A stretch of DNA of 56,121 bases, taken from NCBI GenBank assembly GCA_045113775.1, contig JBGUJH010000153.1, forward strand, positions 1 to 56,121, written 5' to 3'. The notes beneath the pieces are model-generated. The model was not told where the DNA came from and made no database searches. It saw nothing but the letters and a program-made list of their open reading frames with translations. Shown here in pieces: positions 1 through 8,005 of the stretch (the first letter of the stretch is position 1; each line of letters opens with the position of its first letter). This DNA comes from CAG-791 sp045113775. GTDB taxonomy: Bacteria > Bacillota > Clostridia > Lachnospirales > Lachnospiraceae. The translations under genes were made by a program, and so were the position numbers.

Positions 1-88
1 CTCAGTGGGGGATTGTCACCCGCCACTGAGAATATTTGTTACTTCCCGCCGCCTGTAGAGGCGGGGGACATCCCCCTTGAGTTATAAA
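1..88 (+). repeat. PATE/MITE-like palindromic element, copy 1 (cut by window edge)
   Basis: The stretch has three nested palindromes: CTCAGTGG (1-8) with CCACTGAG (23-30), CCCGCC (45-50) with GGCGGG (60-65), and GGGGGACATCCCCC (63-76). The single-stranded linker TTGTTACTT and the end CCCCCTTGAG recur in the element at 25371-25464 on the other strand. The left end may extend beyond the window. A relation to IS200/IS605-type ends is an inference; no transposase is present. Confidence 0.55.
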
Positions 89-110
89 AAGTACAAAGGA
101 GCTTAATACT

Positions 111-686
111 ATGTCTGATAACAAACCGGACCGCAAGGTCGCCCTCTTTCTCGCAAACGGATGCGAGACGATCGAAGCACTCACTGTAGCGGATCTCCTG
201 TTCCGAGCCGGTATCCCCTGCACAAAGGTATCTGTCAACAGCACTCCCACCGTTGTCACCTCGCACAACGTGACTGTGATCGCCGATACAACTGTGGATC
301 ATCTTAATTTTGACGAATACGACATGCTGGTGCTTCCCGGCGGAATCCCCGGCACTCCCAATCTCAAGGCCTGTGCGCCCCTCATGGATCAGGTCATTCG
401 TTTTCACTCACAGGGAAAGATGATCGCTGCGATCTGCGCGGCGCCCTCTATTTTCGCGCAGCTGGGACTCCTGAAGGGTGTAAAAGCCGCCTGCAATCCG
501 AGTGTGGAGCAGATCCTGGTCGATGGCGGCGCAGAACTGCTCAGAGAAAACGCGGTAACAGCCGGAAACATTATCACCAGCCGCGCGATGGGAACAGCGA
601 TTCCTTTCGGACTGGCGATCGTTGAGCACTATCTGGGCAAGGAGACAGCTGATAAGCTTGGCAAGAACATTATCTACTATCAGTAA
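111..686 (+). CDS. DJ-1/PfpI family protein
   Basis: The 191-residue protein is the usual length for a single-domain DJ-1/PfpI member. It opens with the beta strand VALFLANGCETIEALT, carrying the conserved acidic residue near position 19, has the LVLPGG loop at about 74-78, and has the nucleophile-elbow cysteine in AAICAAPS (Cys109). Family members act as glyoxalase/deglycase-like enzymes, chaperones or redox sensors; which applies here cannot be told from sequence. There is no signal peptide, so it is cytoplasmic. AAAGGAG lies 9 bases before the ATG. The CBS-domain gene follows 18 bases downstream, so the two are probably cotranscribed and share the terminator at 1126. Confidence 0.9.
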   Translation: MSDNKPDRKVALFLANGCETIEALTVADLLFRAGIPCTKVSVNSTPTVVTSHNVTVIADTTVDHLNFDEYDMLVLPGGIPGTPNLKACAPLMDQVIRFHSQGKMIAAICAAPSIFAQLGLLKGVKAACNPSVEQILVDGGAELLRENAVTAGNIITSRAMGTAIPFGLAIVEHYLGKETADKLGKNIIYYQ

Positions 687-704
687 CAGGAAGGAAAATA
701 CACT

Positions 705-1118
705 ATGAATATTCTCTTTTTTCTGACCCCGAAGAAAGACGTCGGATTCGTTTACTCCTCCGACACCGTAGGCGAGGCCATTGAAAAGATGCTGAGGTAC
801 AGATTCACAACAGTCCCCGTTCTCAATGAGCTCACCGGGAAATACGAGGGGACTCTGGCCAACGACGATCTTCTGCGCGAAGTATACTGCAGCCCCGCGA
901 GTACGATTGAAGAGATCGGGAATAAACCGCTGAAGTCAATAACGAGAAGACGCGATTACGGCGCGGTCAAAGCCGATGCCGACATGGAAGATCTGCTTGC
1001 CACCGCTGCGATCCAGAACTTCGTACCGGTCATTGATGATACAGGGGCTTTTATAGGTATCATCACCAGGCGTGAAGTCATGAACTATCTGCGCGAGCAT
1101 TTGATAAAAGAAAACTAA
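705..1118 (+). CDS. CBS-domain pair protein
   Basis: A 137-residue protein made essentially of two CBS motifs (about residues 12-60 and 75-132). The first carries RYRFTTVPVLNE and GTLANDDLL, the second FVPVIDDTGAFIGIITRREV, which are the typical strand-turn-helix signatures. CBS pairs (Bateman modules) bind adenosine nucleotides or S-adenosylmethionine and regulate partners; with no catalytic domain here it is probably a small regulator acting in trans. GGAAGG lies just upstream of the start. It is the second gene of a two-gene unit with the DJ-1 gene. The partner is unknown. Confidence 0.88.
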   Translation: MNILFFLTPKKDVGFVYSSDTVGEAIEKMLRYRFTTVPVLNELTGKYEGTLANDDLLREVYCSPASTIEEIGNKPLKSITRRRDYGAVKADADMEDLLATAAIQNFVPVIDDTGAFIGIITRREVMNYLREHLIKEN

Positions 1119-1125
1119 ATGGTAA

Positions 1126-1164
1126 AAGGCTTGGATCACAGTACAAACCTGTGGTCCAAGCCTT
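1126..1164. terminator. bidirectional intrinsic terminator
   Basis: AAGGCTTGGATCACAG and CTGTGGTCCAAGCCTT form a stem of about 16 bp (one wobble) around a TACAAAC loop, between convergent genes. T-rich or A-rich flanks sit on both sides. Confidence 0.75.
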
Positions 1165-1173
1165 ACTTTCATG

Positions 1174-1923
1174 TCAAAGGACTTCAAGCAGCATCCGTCT
1201 GTACTCGCATGCCAGCCCTATCCTGTCCGTCAGTTCTGAAGCCATAAAACACTCCGCGCAGAATTCGTAAATATTCTCAAACCCGTCGCGGCATCTTGCA
1301 TACAGCTTTTTGATCTTTTTATGATTGACCGCGCCGGTCTCCTCCGAGATCATGTGTCCGATCTCGTGGATCAGGAGTCTCTCAATACTCTGCGTGTTTT
1401 CCAGCATTCGGATCGCCTGCACATCGGCAAAATACGGATCGCCCGCAGGAATACAATTCTCCGCGCATGGCACAATTTCCATTTCTTCCATGATGCGGCC
1501 GTCGATCTGCGGCCAGGGTATTCCCTGCGAGAGCAGTTCTCCCCGCCTTGCAGCATAAATGGCAGACAGGTCCGAGTATCTTTCGTAATACGCCTCAATG
1601 TCCCTTATCTCTTCAGGATCGGCCTTACACGGCATCTTCCTGACTCTGGCGTGATTGATGGAGATGATCAGCATCTGCGCGTTATAGACAGCGTTATCCC
1701 TGCTCTCCTCAAATACGCCGTACTTTTCTCCCCGTACAGGGTCTCCCTCTTCCATACAGAAGTCCCACACGGCATTTATCATCAGGTCCGGATATTTCCT
1801 GCGGTATTCCATCACAAGATCAGCGATATAAAGCTGCTGTTCTTTGCTGAGCCCGCCTTTTTCGGGTTCCGTCAGATAAAAATCCGTGCTGCCCCTGCCG
1901 GGCAGAGTCCTTCTCAGCTGCAT
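1174..1923 (-). CDS. putative HEXXH zinc metallopeptidase, function unknown
   Basis: About 249 residues. The clear signature is IERLLIHEIGHMISEETG, an HEXXH zinc-binding and catalytic motif, followed about 35 residues later by ENIYEFCAECF, whose glutamate could be the third zinc ligand. An N-terminal stretch carries a helix-rich segment and EAYYERYSDL. No signal peptide or membrane segment is visible, so it is probably cytoplasmic. The frame is open further upstream, but that part lies inside the transformylase gene, so the ATG at 1923 was chosen, 7 bases after that stop; no strong ribosome site is visible, suggesting translational coupling. I do not recognise a named family; ImmA/IrrE-like or minigluzincin-like folds are possible. 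Confidence 0.7.
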   Translation of the reverse strand: MQLRRTLPGRGSTDFYLTEPEKGGLSKEQQLYIADLVMEYRRKYPDLMINAVWDFCMEEGDPVRGEKYGVFEESRDNAVYNAQMLIISINHARVRKMPCKADPEEIRDIEAYYERYSDLSAIYAARRGELLSQGIPWPQIDGRIMEEMEIVPCAENCIPAGDPYFADVQAIRMLENTQSIERLLIHEIGHMISEETGAVNHKKIKKLYARCRDGFENIYEFCAECFMASELTDRIGLACEYRRMLLEVL

Positions 1924-1930
1924 CTGACGA

Positions 1931-3109
1931 TCAGTGGTGGAACAGGCGGATTCCTGTGAAGCACATGACCATGTTGTGGGCGTTGCAGGCCTCGATGACG
2001 TTGTCATCCCTGACACTTCCGCCGGGCTGTGCGACATACTTTACGCCGCTTCTGAAAGCTCTCTCGATGTTGTCTCCGAAGGGGAAGAACGCGTCGGAAC
2101 CGAGTGTAACATCGGTATTTCCGTCAAGCCATGCTCTCTTTTCCTCTGCAGTGAAGACTGCGGGTTTCTCTGTGAAGAGCGCCTCCCACTTTCCGTCCGC
2201 CAGAACATCCATGTAATCCTCACCCATGTACAGGTCGATCGCATTGTCCCTGTCCGCTCTGCGGATGCCTTCCTTGAAAGGAAGTCCCAGGACCTGAGGA
2301 GACTGGCGCAGATACCAGTTGTCTGCCTTGCTGCCGGCAAGTCTGGTGCAGTGGATCCTGGACTGCTGTCCGGCGCCGATTCCGATCGCCTGTCCGCCTT
2401 TGACATAGCATACGGAATTGGACTGCGTATACTTAAGAGTGATCAGTGCGATCGCCATGTCGTCGCGTGCTGCCTGAGGAAGCTCTTTGTTCTCGGTCAC
2501 GATATTTGCAAACAGCGCGTCGTCAATGACCAGCTCATTTCTGCCTTGCTCAAAGGTAACGCCGAAGACCTGCTTCTTCTCAAGGGCCGCGGGCTTATAG
2601 TCGGGATTGATCTTCAGCACGCAGTAATTGCCCTTTTTCTTCTTCTTGAGGATCTCCAGTGCTTCCGGCTCATAGTCAGGAGCGATGATACCGTCAGAAA
2701 CTTCTCTGGATACGAGCTTTGCCGTGCAGACGTCGCAGGTATCGGAAAGGGAGATGAAGTCGCCGAAGGAGGACATTCTGTCTGCTCCGCGTGCGCGCGC
2801 GTAAGCACTTCCCATGGGTGTAAGCTCGCCCATATCATCTACCCAGTAGATCTTCTTCTCAACGTCTGTAAGAGGGAGTCCGATGGCCGCGCCTGCAGGG
2901 GAGACATGCTTGAAAGAAGTAGCAGCCACCTTGCCAGTTGCTTTTTTGAGTTCGCTTACAAGCTGCCAGCCGTTGAAAGCGTCCAGAAGGTTGATATATC
3001 CGGGTCTTCCGCAGAGGACCTCGAAAGGAAGGTCAGAGCCGTCTTCCATGAACACACGGGAAGGTTTCTGATTGGGGTTGCATCCGTATTTGAGTTCCAT
3101 TTCTTTCAT
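1931..3109 (-). CDS. stand-alone AICAR transformylase (PurH C-terminal domain homologue)
   Basis: About 392 residues match only the phosphoribosylaminoimidazolecarboxamide formyltransferase half of bifunctional PurH. The start MELKYGCNPNQKPSR is the hallmark of the stand-alone form, followed by SFKHVSPAGAA, YTQSNSVCYV, GIGAGQQSRIHC and GSDAFFPFGDNIE near the C terminus. The N-terminal IMP cyclohydrolase (MGS-like) domain is absent. It transfers a formyl group from 10-formyl-THF to AICAR to give FAICAR, which the upstream PurO-type cyclohydrolase would close to IMP. A GTG at 3133 overlaps the purO stop; the ATG at 3109, behind AAGGAG, gives the better family length. It is cotranscribed between purO and the peptidase gene. 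Confidence 0.92.
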   Translation of the reverse strand: MKEMELKYGCNPNQKPSRVFMEDGSDLPFEVLCGRPGYINLLDAFNGWQLVSELKKATGKVAATSFKHVSPAGAAIGLPLTDVEKKIYWVDDMGELTPMGSAYARARGADRMSSFGDFISLSDTCDVCTAKLVSREVSDGIIAPDYEPEALEILKKKKKGNYCVLKINPDYKPAALEKKQVFGVTFEQGRNELVIDDALFANIVTENKELPQAARDDMAIALITLKYTQSNSVCYVKGGQAIGIGAGQQSRIHCTRLAGSKADNWYLRQSPQVLGLPFKEGIRRADRDNAIDLYMGEDYMDVLADGKWEALFTEKPAVFTAEEKRAWLDGNTDVTLGSDAFFPFGDNIERAFRSGVKYVAQPGGSVRDDNVIEACNAHNMVMCFTGIRLFHH

Positions 3110-3129
3110 TTTGCTGCCGTTCTCCTTAC

Positions 3130-3849
3130 TCACTTATTCTTATTTACGATCCTGGTCTCATAGATACCTGTCGCGATATCGATAAAACGCACGAACAGGG
3201 ATACCTTGTTATCCTCGTTGAGAGCGGTCCATACGCGCTCTGTGAACACATCGATATCCGCTGTGAAAGACTCATCCAGTTCCAGGGTCCTGGGCTCGCC
3301 TTCGAAGCTCGGAAGCGGATTTCCGTCGCCCATATAGGTCGAAATGAAACGTCCCTCGCCTGCCTTGGGATTCTCATAAGCAAATGTATAGCGCAGACAT
3401 GATGAGGGGTCACCCTGATCGCTCTTCAAAATAGACATCGCATAGTTGTACTTGCCCTTCTCCACGTGCATGACGCCTGAGATCCTGGGCGTGTAATTGG
3501 GGGCATCGGGTTCAAACTCTCTGCTGCGGAGAGCCTGCTCAAATGTGTACTGCTTGTCCAGTCCCTCATAGATCGTGTCAGTCTGGTCGCCGTTTGTCAC
3601 GATGGTCTTGTTGCCGTAGACGCGGACAGGCGCATAGATAATAAGACTGGGATCTTCCATCTTGGAAGGATCAAAAGCCTGTGTGCGGATTCCTTCGCCG
3701 TCTTCCACGAAGACGCGGTTGCGGCTGTTGACGCTTCTTCCCATGATGAAATACGCGGTCACCGCTTTTGCACCGTCAGGGGTTCTGCCGATCATGATGC
3801 CGCGGCCGGGATAGCTGGTCTCTCTCAGAATCTTCTCAAAATCTGCCAT
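3130..3849 (-). CDS. purO: PurO-type IMP cyclohydrolase
   Basis: The 239-residue protein has the archaeal-type IMP cyclohydrolase pattern: PGRGIMIGRTPDG at 14-26, YFIMGRSVNSRNRVF at 33-47 and YAPVRVYGNKTIVTNGDQTD at about 71-90, with PRISG near 141-145. It closes FAICAR to IMP, the last step of de novo purine synthesis, and is unrelated in fold to the PurH N-terminal domain. Its stop overlaps the possible GTG start of the transformylase gene, so the two are translationally linked and together replace bifunctional PurH. A pyrimidine-rich stretch on the plus strand (purine-rich in the message) precedes the start. The assignment rests on motif recognition and on the partner gene. Confidence 0.88.
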   Translation of the reverse strand: MADFEKILRETSYPGRGIMIGRTPDGAKAVTAYFIMGRSVNSRNRVFVEDGEGIRTQAFDPSKMEDPSLIIYAPVRVYGNKTIVTNGDQTDTIYEGLDKQYTFEQALRSREFEPDAPNYTPRISGVMHVEKGKYNYAMSILKSDQGDPSSCLRYTFAYENPKAGEGRFISTYMGDGNPLPSFEGEPRTLELDESFTADIDVFTERVWTALNEDNKVSLFVRFIDIATGIYETRIVNKNK

Positions 3850-3898
3850 TCTTTTCCTTTCCTCTCTTCTTTTCTACATCCCAACACATAATAAACAT

Positions 3899-3921
3899 AA
3901 GGTTCGCGATGCGAGCCTTGA
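3899..3921. repeat. short GC palindrome, relic of the 44-bp repeat family
   Basis: AAGGTTCGC GAT GCGAGCCTT is a 9-bp stem (one wobble) followed by GA, matching the hairpin end of the 44-bp repeats at 25504 and 51870. Confidence 0.4.
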
Positions 3922-3990
3922 CTTCAAGTATCATAAAGCAACTTCGTTCAAAGCGCAATGCAGCAAAAACGATTTAATGCTGAAACGGGC

Positions 3991-4045
3991 AAAAAAATCA
4001 GTCCCCTTCATCCCAAATGCCTGCCATTCGGAACTGCGAGGACTG
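3991..4045 (-). terminator. probable terminator of the sstT gene
   Basis: On the minus strand, CAGTCC (4045-4040) and GGACTG (4004-3999) close a long imperfect hairpin that is followed by a run of seven T's, about 45 bases past the sstT stop. Confidence 0.5.
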
Positions 4046-4090
4046 AAAACTGTTAAGTTCAGACTATATTTTGACTAAATGAAATACCGA

Positions 4091-5362
4091 TCAGACTTCA
4101 GCTTTCCTCTTGCCGCCAAGGAACGTAGGAAGATCATCTTCTCTGCCTTCCTTGATCCATGTGGAATACTCGGCGGTTGCCGCGAACATAACGTCACCGG
4201 AGGAGTTGAGCATTGTCTCTACACTATCCTGTACAACGCCGATGATAAAGCCTACGCCGACGACCTGCATCGCCACGTCATTGGAGATGCCGAACAGAGA
4301 GCAGGCCATAGGGATCAGCAGCAGTGATCCGCCGGCAACGCCGGACGCGCCGCAGGCTGCCAAAGTAGAAAGGACGCTCAAAAACAGTGCTGAAGCAATA
4401 TCAACATGGATTCCAAGAGTATTTGCCGCTGCCAGAGTCATGACCGTGATCGTGATCGCCGCGCCGTCCATGTTGATCGTCGCACCGAGAGGGATAGATA
4501 CCGAATACATATCCTGGTCGAGACCGAGTTTTTCACAGAGCTCCATATTGACAGGAATGTTTGCCGCGCTGCTTCGGGTAAAGAACGCGGTGATTCCGCT
4601 CTCGCGAAGGCATCTGAATACCAGCGGATAAGGGTTTCTTTTCAGGAATATAAACGCGATCAGAGGATCGATCACAAGCGCAACGAACATCATGCAGCCC
4701 ACCAGTACCAGCAGGAGCTGTCCGTAGTCCTTGAAGATCACCAGTCCGTACTCGGAAACTGTGCTGTAGACAAGGCCGCAGATTCCGAAAGGTGCCAGGT
4801 TGATGATCCCGCGTACAGCCATAGATACGGCCTCAGAAGCATCCTGCAGCATTCTTCTTGTCTCCGGTGCGCCTACCTTGGCAAAACCGAGTCCCAGGAC
4901 TGCCGCCCAGAACAGAATGCCGATATAGTTGCCGTTTACCAATGCAGACACGGGGTTTTCCACCATCTTCATCAGAAGGTTCTGCAGAACTTCCCATACG
5001 TTCTGCGGCACAGTGTCCGACTGAGCGGCTTCACCGAGCTTCATGGTTACAGGGAACATAAAGCTGGCTGCTACTGCGGCTGCCGCGGCGAGAAAAGTAC
5101 TGATCATATAAAAGAACAGCACCAGGCCGAATTTCCTGTCCAGTTTGCTCTTTCCGGAACTGAGTGCACTGATGATCAGCACAAAGACCAGGATAGGCGC
5201 AACAGCGCGCAGCGCGCCGACGAACAGGCTTCCCATGATCCCGACCCATGTCCAGCTCTTAAGAGCAACGCCGAGAACAGCGCCTACGACAAGGCCGATG
5301 ACGATCCTTAGGATCAGGCTTGTACTAGTGTACTTCTTTACGAGATTGTTTAAAAATTCCAT
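4091..5362 (-). CDS. sstT: SstT-like sodium/serine-threonine symporter
   Basis: A 423-residue dicarboxylate/amino acid:cation symporter (DAACS family) of the size usual for SstT. Eight or more hydrophobic spans, two re-entrant serine-rich segments (AFFTRSSAANIPVN, about 261-274) and the substrate/sodium motif SIPLGATINMDGAA (about 290-303) are visible, then ACGASGVAGGSLLL. It imports serine and threonine with sodium across the cytoplasmic membrane. It is monocistronic: the amidase gene upstream ends 90 bases away and a hairpin follows downstream. The start is preceded by AAGGGGAAAAAA, a usable ribosome site. Substrate is inferred from resemblance to SstT. Confidence 0.9.
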   Translation of the reverse strand: MEFLNNLVKKYTSTSLILRIVIGLVVGAVLGVALKSWTWVGIMGSLFVGALRAVAPILVFVLIISALSSGKSKLDRKFGLVLFFYMISTFLAAAAAVAASFMFPVTMKLGEAAQSDTVPQNVWEVLQNLLMKMVENPVSALVNGNYIGILFWAAVLGLGFAKVGAPETRRMLQDASEAVSMAVRGIINLAPFGICGLVYSTVSEYGLVIFKDYGQLLLVLVGCMMFVALVIDPLIAFIFLKRNPYPLVFRCLRESGITAFFTRSSAANIPVNMELCEKLGLDQDMYSVSIPLGATINMDGAAITITVMTLAAANTLGIHVDIASALFLSVLSTLAACGASGVAGGSLLLIPMACSLFGISNDVAMQVVGVGFIIGVVQDSVETMLNSSGDVMFAATAEYSTWIKEGREDDLPTFLGGKRKAEV

Positions 5363-5452
5363 TTTTTTCCCCTTGTGTCTATAAATATTAAGTAACCACC
5401 ATTATACCATCGAAGTGTTCCGTTTGTACAATGAAGTTACTGAAGTAACCCG

Positions 5453-7525
5453 TCAGGGTTCGCCGGTTTCCTGTCGGTCATTTATTGATTCATAAATCAT
5501 GGAAGACAGTTTCCTGATCTCACTGATCCTTCCGGAAGTATCGCTGCTCATGATGACCAGAATATAAGTTGCGCCGGGCGACCATATGATAGCCGCGTCA
5601 TTATCTACATTGTCCAGCTCCCCTGTCTTATTCCCTGTTTCGATTCCGGACGGAACGCCTGCCGGAATCTTATTTCTTTTCTGCTGGTCCTTAAGATCCG
5701 TCAAAATGCGTTCCGAAGCTTTCTCACTTACAAATTCACCGTTAAGCACTTCTTCCAGCAGTCTACCGCAGTCCCTTGTTGAAGTATAGTTCTCCGTACC
5801 GTTCCAATCCAGCATCCGGCGGTTCAGCTCAGTTTCTTTGAAACCGTGTTCGTCAATAAATTCATTGATCTTTTCCATCGTACACGCGTTGATCAGAGAA
5901 TTGGCCGCGTAGTTATCGCTGATCGTGATCATGACGTCAGGCATATTGAAATAATCATCTACATCGAGCTCTCCTTCTTCTCCAAGCGCGAAGAACTCGC
6001 CGGCGATAAAGAGCTTGATCAGACTTGCGGCGACCATTTTTTCGTCGTCATTGATTCCGATGACCTGGTTCGTGTCAAGGCGTTTCAAATACAGAGACCA
6101 TTTTCCGCCAAGCTTTCCGATCTCAGCCCTCAGTTCCTCCTCAAGTTCCTTCATCTGTTCGCTCAGTTCGGCTTTATACTCCTTCCTGTAACGCTTTATG
6201 ATCCCCTTGCCAGTCTTCTCAACGATGTCTTTTACTTCCCCGGCTGATCTTTCCGCTTTTTTGGCCGGTACTGTATTGGTCTCAGAAAGCTCGTCTCTCA
6301 GAGCCTGTGCCTTCTCTTCTCTTTCGCGTTCCTTTTTTTTTAAGCGCTCCTCTTCCCTTTTCCGCTCTTCTTCTTTTCTTTTTATTTCTTCTTCTGACTC
6401 TTCCTCCTCTTCGGATTCAGAGCCATTCTCCTCTTCGGAATCAGGACCATCCTCATCCTCGGATCCCGGCTCCTCCGTATCTTCGGATTCCGGCTCTTCG
6501 CCATCCGCAGATTCCGGTTCAGCTTCAGCGGCGGTTTCAGTTCCTCCTTCACCGGAATTCATGTTCTGCTCTTCTGTGTTACTTACGTTTTCCTCTTTCG
6601 ATTCTTCTTCCTCAGCAGCGGCGGTTGTCGATGCCTCCTCTGTTATCTCCGAATCTGTTACTGATGAAGGCGAAGCCGCAGTATTAGGAACGGATCTCTT
6701 CAGGCTCCTGTCAAAAGATTCAAGTCCTGGATCCTCCGGGCTCTCCTCCTGTTCTTCTCCATCTTTCTCCTTGAGATATTCTTCCACGCCGTTCGCAATT
6801 CCCCGGACCATCAGCTCCTGGAATTCATCATCCTGCATCTTCTCATCCTCGTCAGGATTGGTCATGTACCCCATCTCGATGATCGTGACCGGCACTTCGC
6901 ACCAGTTGATGCCGCTCATTGTATCTGTTTCCCAGATGCGCTCCTTCCGGATGCCGGTAGCTTCTGTATAGGCATCCAGGACCAGTTCTGACAGCCTCCT
7001 GGATTCTTCGTAGAGCTCTCCGTTATATGGGTTTGAAGAGGTCTGGCAGATAGTCATGGCTCCGTTTGCCGATGAGCTGTCTGATCCGTTGGCGTGCACT
7101 CTGATAAACGCGTCCGCATTCGCTTCATTTGCCATCTGCGCGCGCTCCGAGTTTGTGATATCCACGTCGTTGGTCTCGCGGATCATCAGGACTCTGTATC
7201 CTCTGTCTTCAAGTTCATCTCTGAGCTGCAGGCTGATATCCAGGGTCAGTTCATATTCCGGAACACCTGTGTACGTGCCTCTGGTCCCTCCTGCAACTTT
7301 TGTCTTGGTCTGGGACGCTCCGGGACCGATCGGCTCCTGTCCGAAATTTCCCTTTTCCTGGTGCCCGGCGTCTATCGCGATCAGGTACTTGGATGCCGCT
7401 TCCCTCTCTGCAGCCTCCTGTTCTATTCTCGCGGCTTCTTCAATGATAGCGCTGCAATCCGCACTTCCAAGAGCGGCAGCAACACTTATCATGATCGCTG
7501 CGATCGAAGCTATCGGTCCTGTCAT
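5453..7525 (-). CDS. N-acetylmuramoyl-L-alanine amidase fused to a class A beta-lactamase-fold serine hydrolase
   Basis: About 690 residues. A hydrophobic N terminus (signal peptide or anchor) is followed by an Amidase_3 domain (about 45-255): AIDAGHQ, the glutamate in PEYELTLDIS, RVHANGS and IIEMGYMTNPDED give the zinc ligands and catalytic Glu. A linker of about 200 residues is very rich in Glu, Ser and basic runs. The C-terminal domain (about 475-685) has the serine hydrolase motifs SLIK (SxxK), SDN and NKTGE (KTG) in the right order. It is probably secreted and works on the cell wall. Whether the second domain is a penicillin-recognising esterase or peptidase or an inactive binding module is open. 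An upstream TTG is possible, but GGGAGGA before the ATG at 7525 decides the start. Confidence 0.85.
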   Translation of the reverse strand: MTGPIASIAAIMISVAAALGSADCSAIIEEAARIEQEAAEREAASKYLIAIDAGHQEKGNFGQEPIGPGASQTKTKVAGGTRGTYTGVPEYELTLDISLQLRDELEDRGYRVLMIRETNDVDITNSERAQMANEANADAFIRVHANGSDSSSANGAMTICQTSSNPYNGELYEESRRLSELVLDAYTEATGIRKERIWETDTMSGINWCEVPVTIIEMGYMTNPDEDEKMQDDEFQELMVRGIANGVEEYLKEKDGEEQEESPEDPGLESFDRSLKRSVPNTAASPSSVTDSEITEEASTTAAAEEEESKEENVSNTEEQNMNSGEGGTETAAEAEPESADGEEPESEDTEEPGSEDEDGPDSEEENGSESEEEEESEEEIKRKEEERKREEERLKKKEREREEKAQALRDELSETNTVPAKKAERSAGEVKDIVEKTGKGIIKRYRKEYKAELSEQMKELEEELRAEIGKLGGKWSLYLKRLDTNQVIGINDDEKMVAASLIKLFIAGEFFALGEEGELDVDDYFNMPDVMITISDNYAANSLINACTMEKINEFIDEHGFKETELNRRMLDWNGTENYTSTRDCGRLLEEVLNGEFVSEKASERILTDLKDQQKRNKIPAGVPSGIETGNKTGELDNVDNDAAIIWSPGATYILVIMSSDTSGRISEIRKLSSMIYESINDRQETGEP

Positions 7526-7697
7526 TATTATCCTCCCGGTCAATTTGTAATGTATGGTTAAAAATTGCTCACTGCAACAGTACTATCTTCCAACTAAAAC
7601 TCCGTCTTGTAAAGAAGAAGGTTCACATAGTTTAGATTCTAGCAAATCTCTCACAGAAATATCAGTGTATTCTGCTTGGATTTTTTTATTTTTTGAG

Positions 7698-7726
7698 TTG
7701 ACAAACAATCAAGCGTTTCGTATACT
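7698..7726 (+). promoter_or_regulatory. sigma-A-type promoter of tRNA-Met
   Basis: TTGACA (7698-7703), a 17-base spacer and TATACT (7721-7726), 33 bases upstream of the tRNA. Confidence 0.85.
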
Positions 7727-7759
7727 ATAAAAGCTGACTGATGAAGCAGCGGCTTATAT

Positions 7760-7833
7760 GGCGAGATAGCTCAGCTGGCTAGAGCACGCGGTTCATACCC
7801 GCGGTGTCGAGGGTTCAAGTCCCCCTCTCGCTA
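7760..7833 (+). tRNA. tRNA-Met (CAT), elongator type
   Basis: A 74-base cloverleaf: acceptor GGCGAGA/TCTCGCT, D arm GCTC/GAGC, anticodon stem CGCGG/CCGCG with loop TTCATAC (anticodon CAT), variable GTGTC, T arm GAGGG/CCCCC around TTCAAGT, discriminator A. There is a G1-U72 pair, and no GGG/CCC run in the anticodon stem, so it is not the initiator. CCA is not encoded. The T stem has an A-C mismatch at the second pair. A tRNA-Ile2 with lysidine-modified CAT cannot be fully excluded. Confidence 0.92.
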
Positions 7834-7921
7834 CTGTTGAAGAAAGGTGACAGAGTGGGGTTTCTTTTTTTTTGCTTATAATGACGACGGAAAAAATTTT
7901 GGGGGTCAGAAGAAAAAAATA

Positions 7922-7953
7922 ACCGCGGTAAACCTTTTAAGGTCTGCCGCGGT
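7922..7953. terminator. intrinsic terminator between the tRNA and ktrA
   Basis: ACCGCGG (7922-7928) pairs with CCGCGGT (7947-7953), with an inner ACC/GGT. The minus-strand exit is T-rich (TTATTTTTTTCTT), so it best serves the ktr operon; it may also stop tRNA transcription. Confidence 0.8.
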
Positions 7954-8005
7954 AATTCTTTTCGTATCAAGTATTAAGATCAATACACTAATCTTTACTG
8001 ACTTG

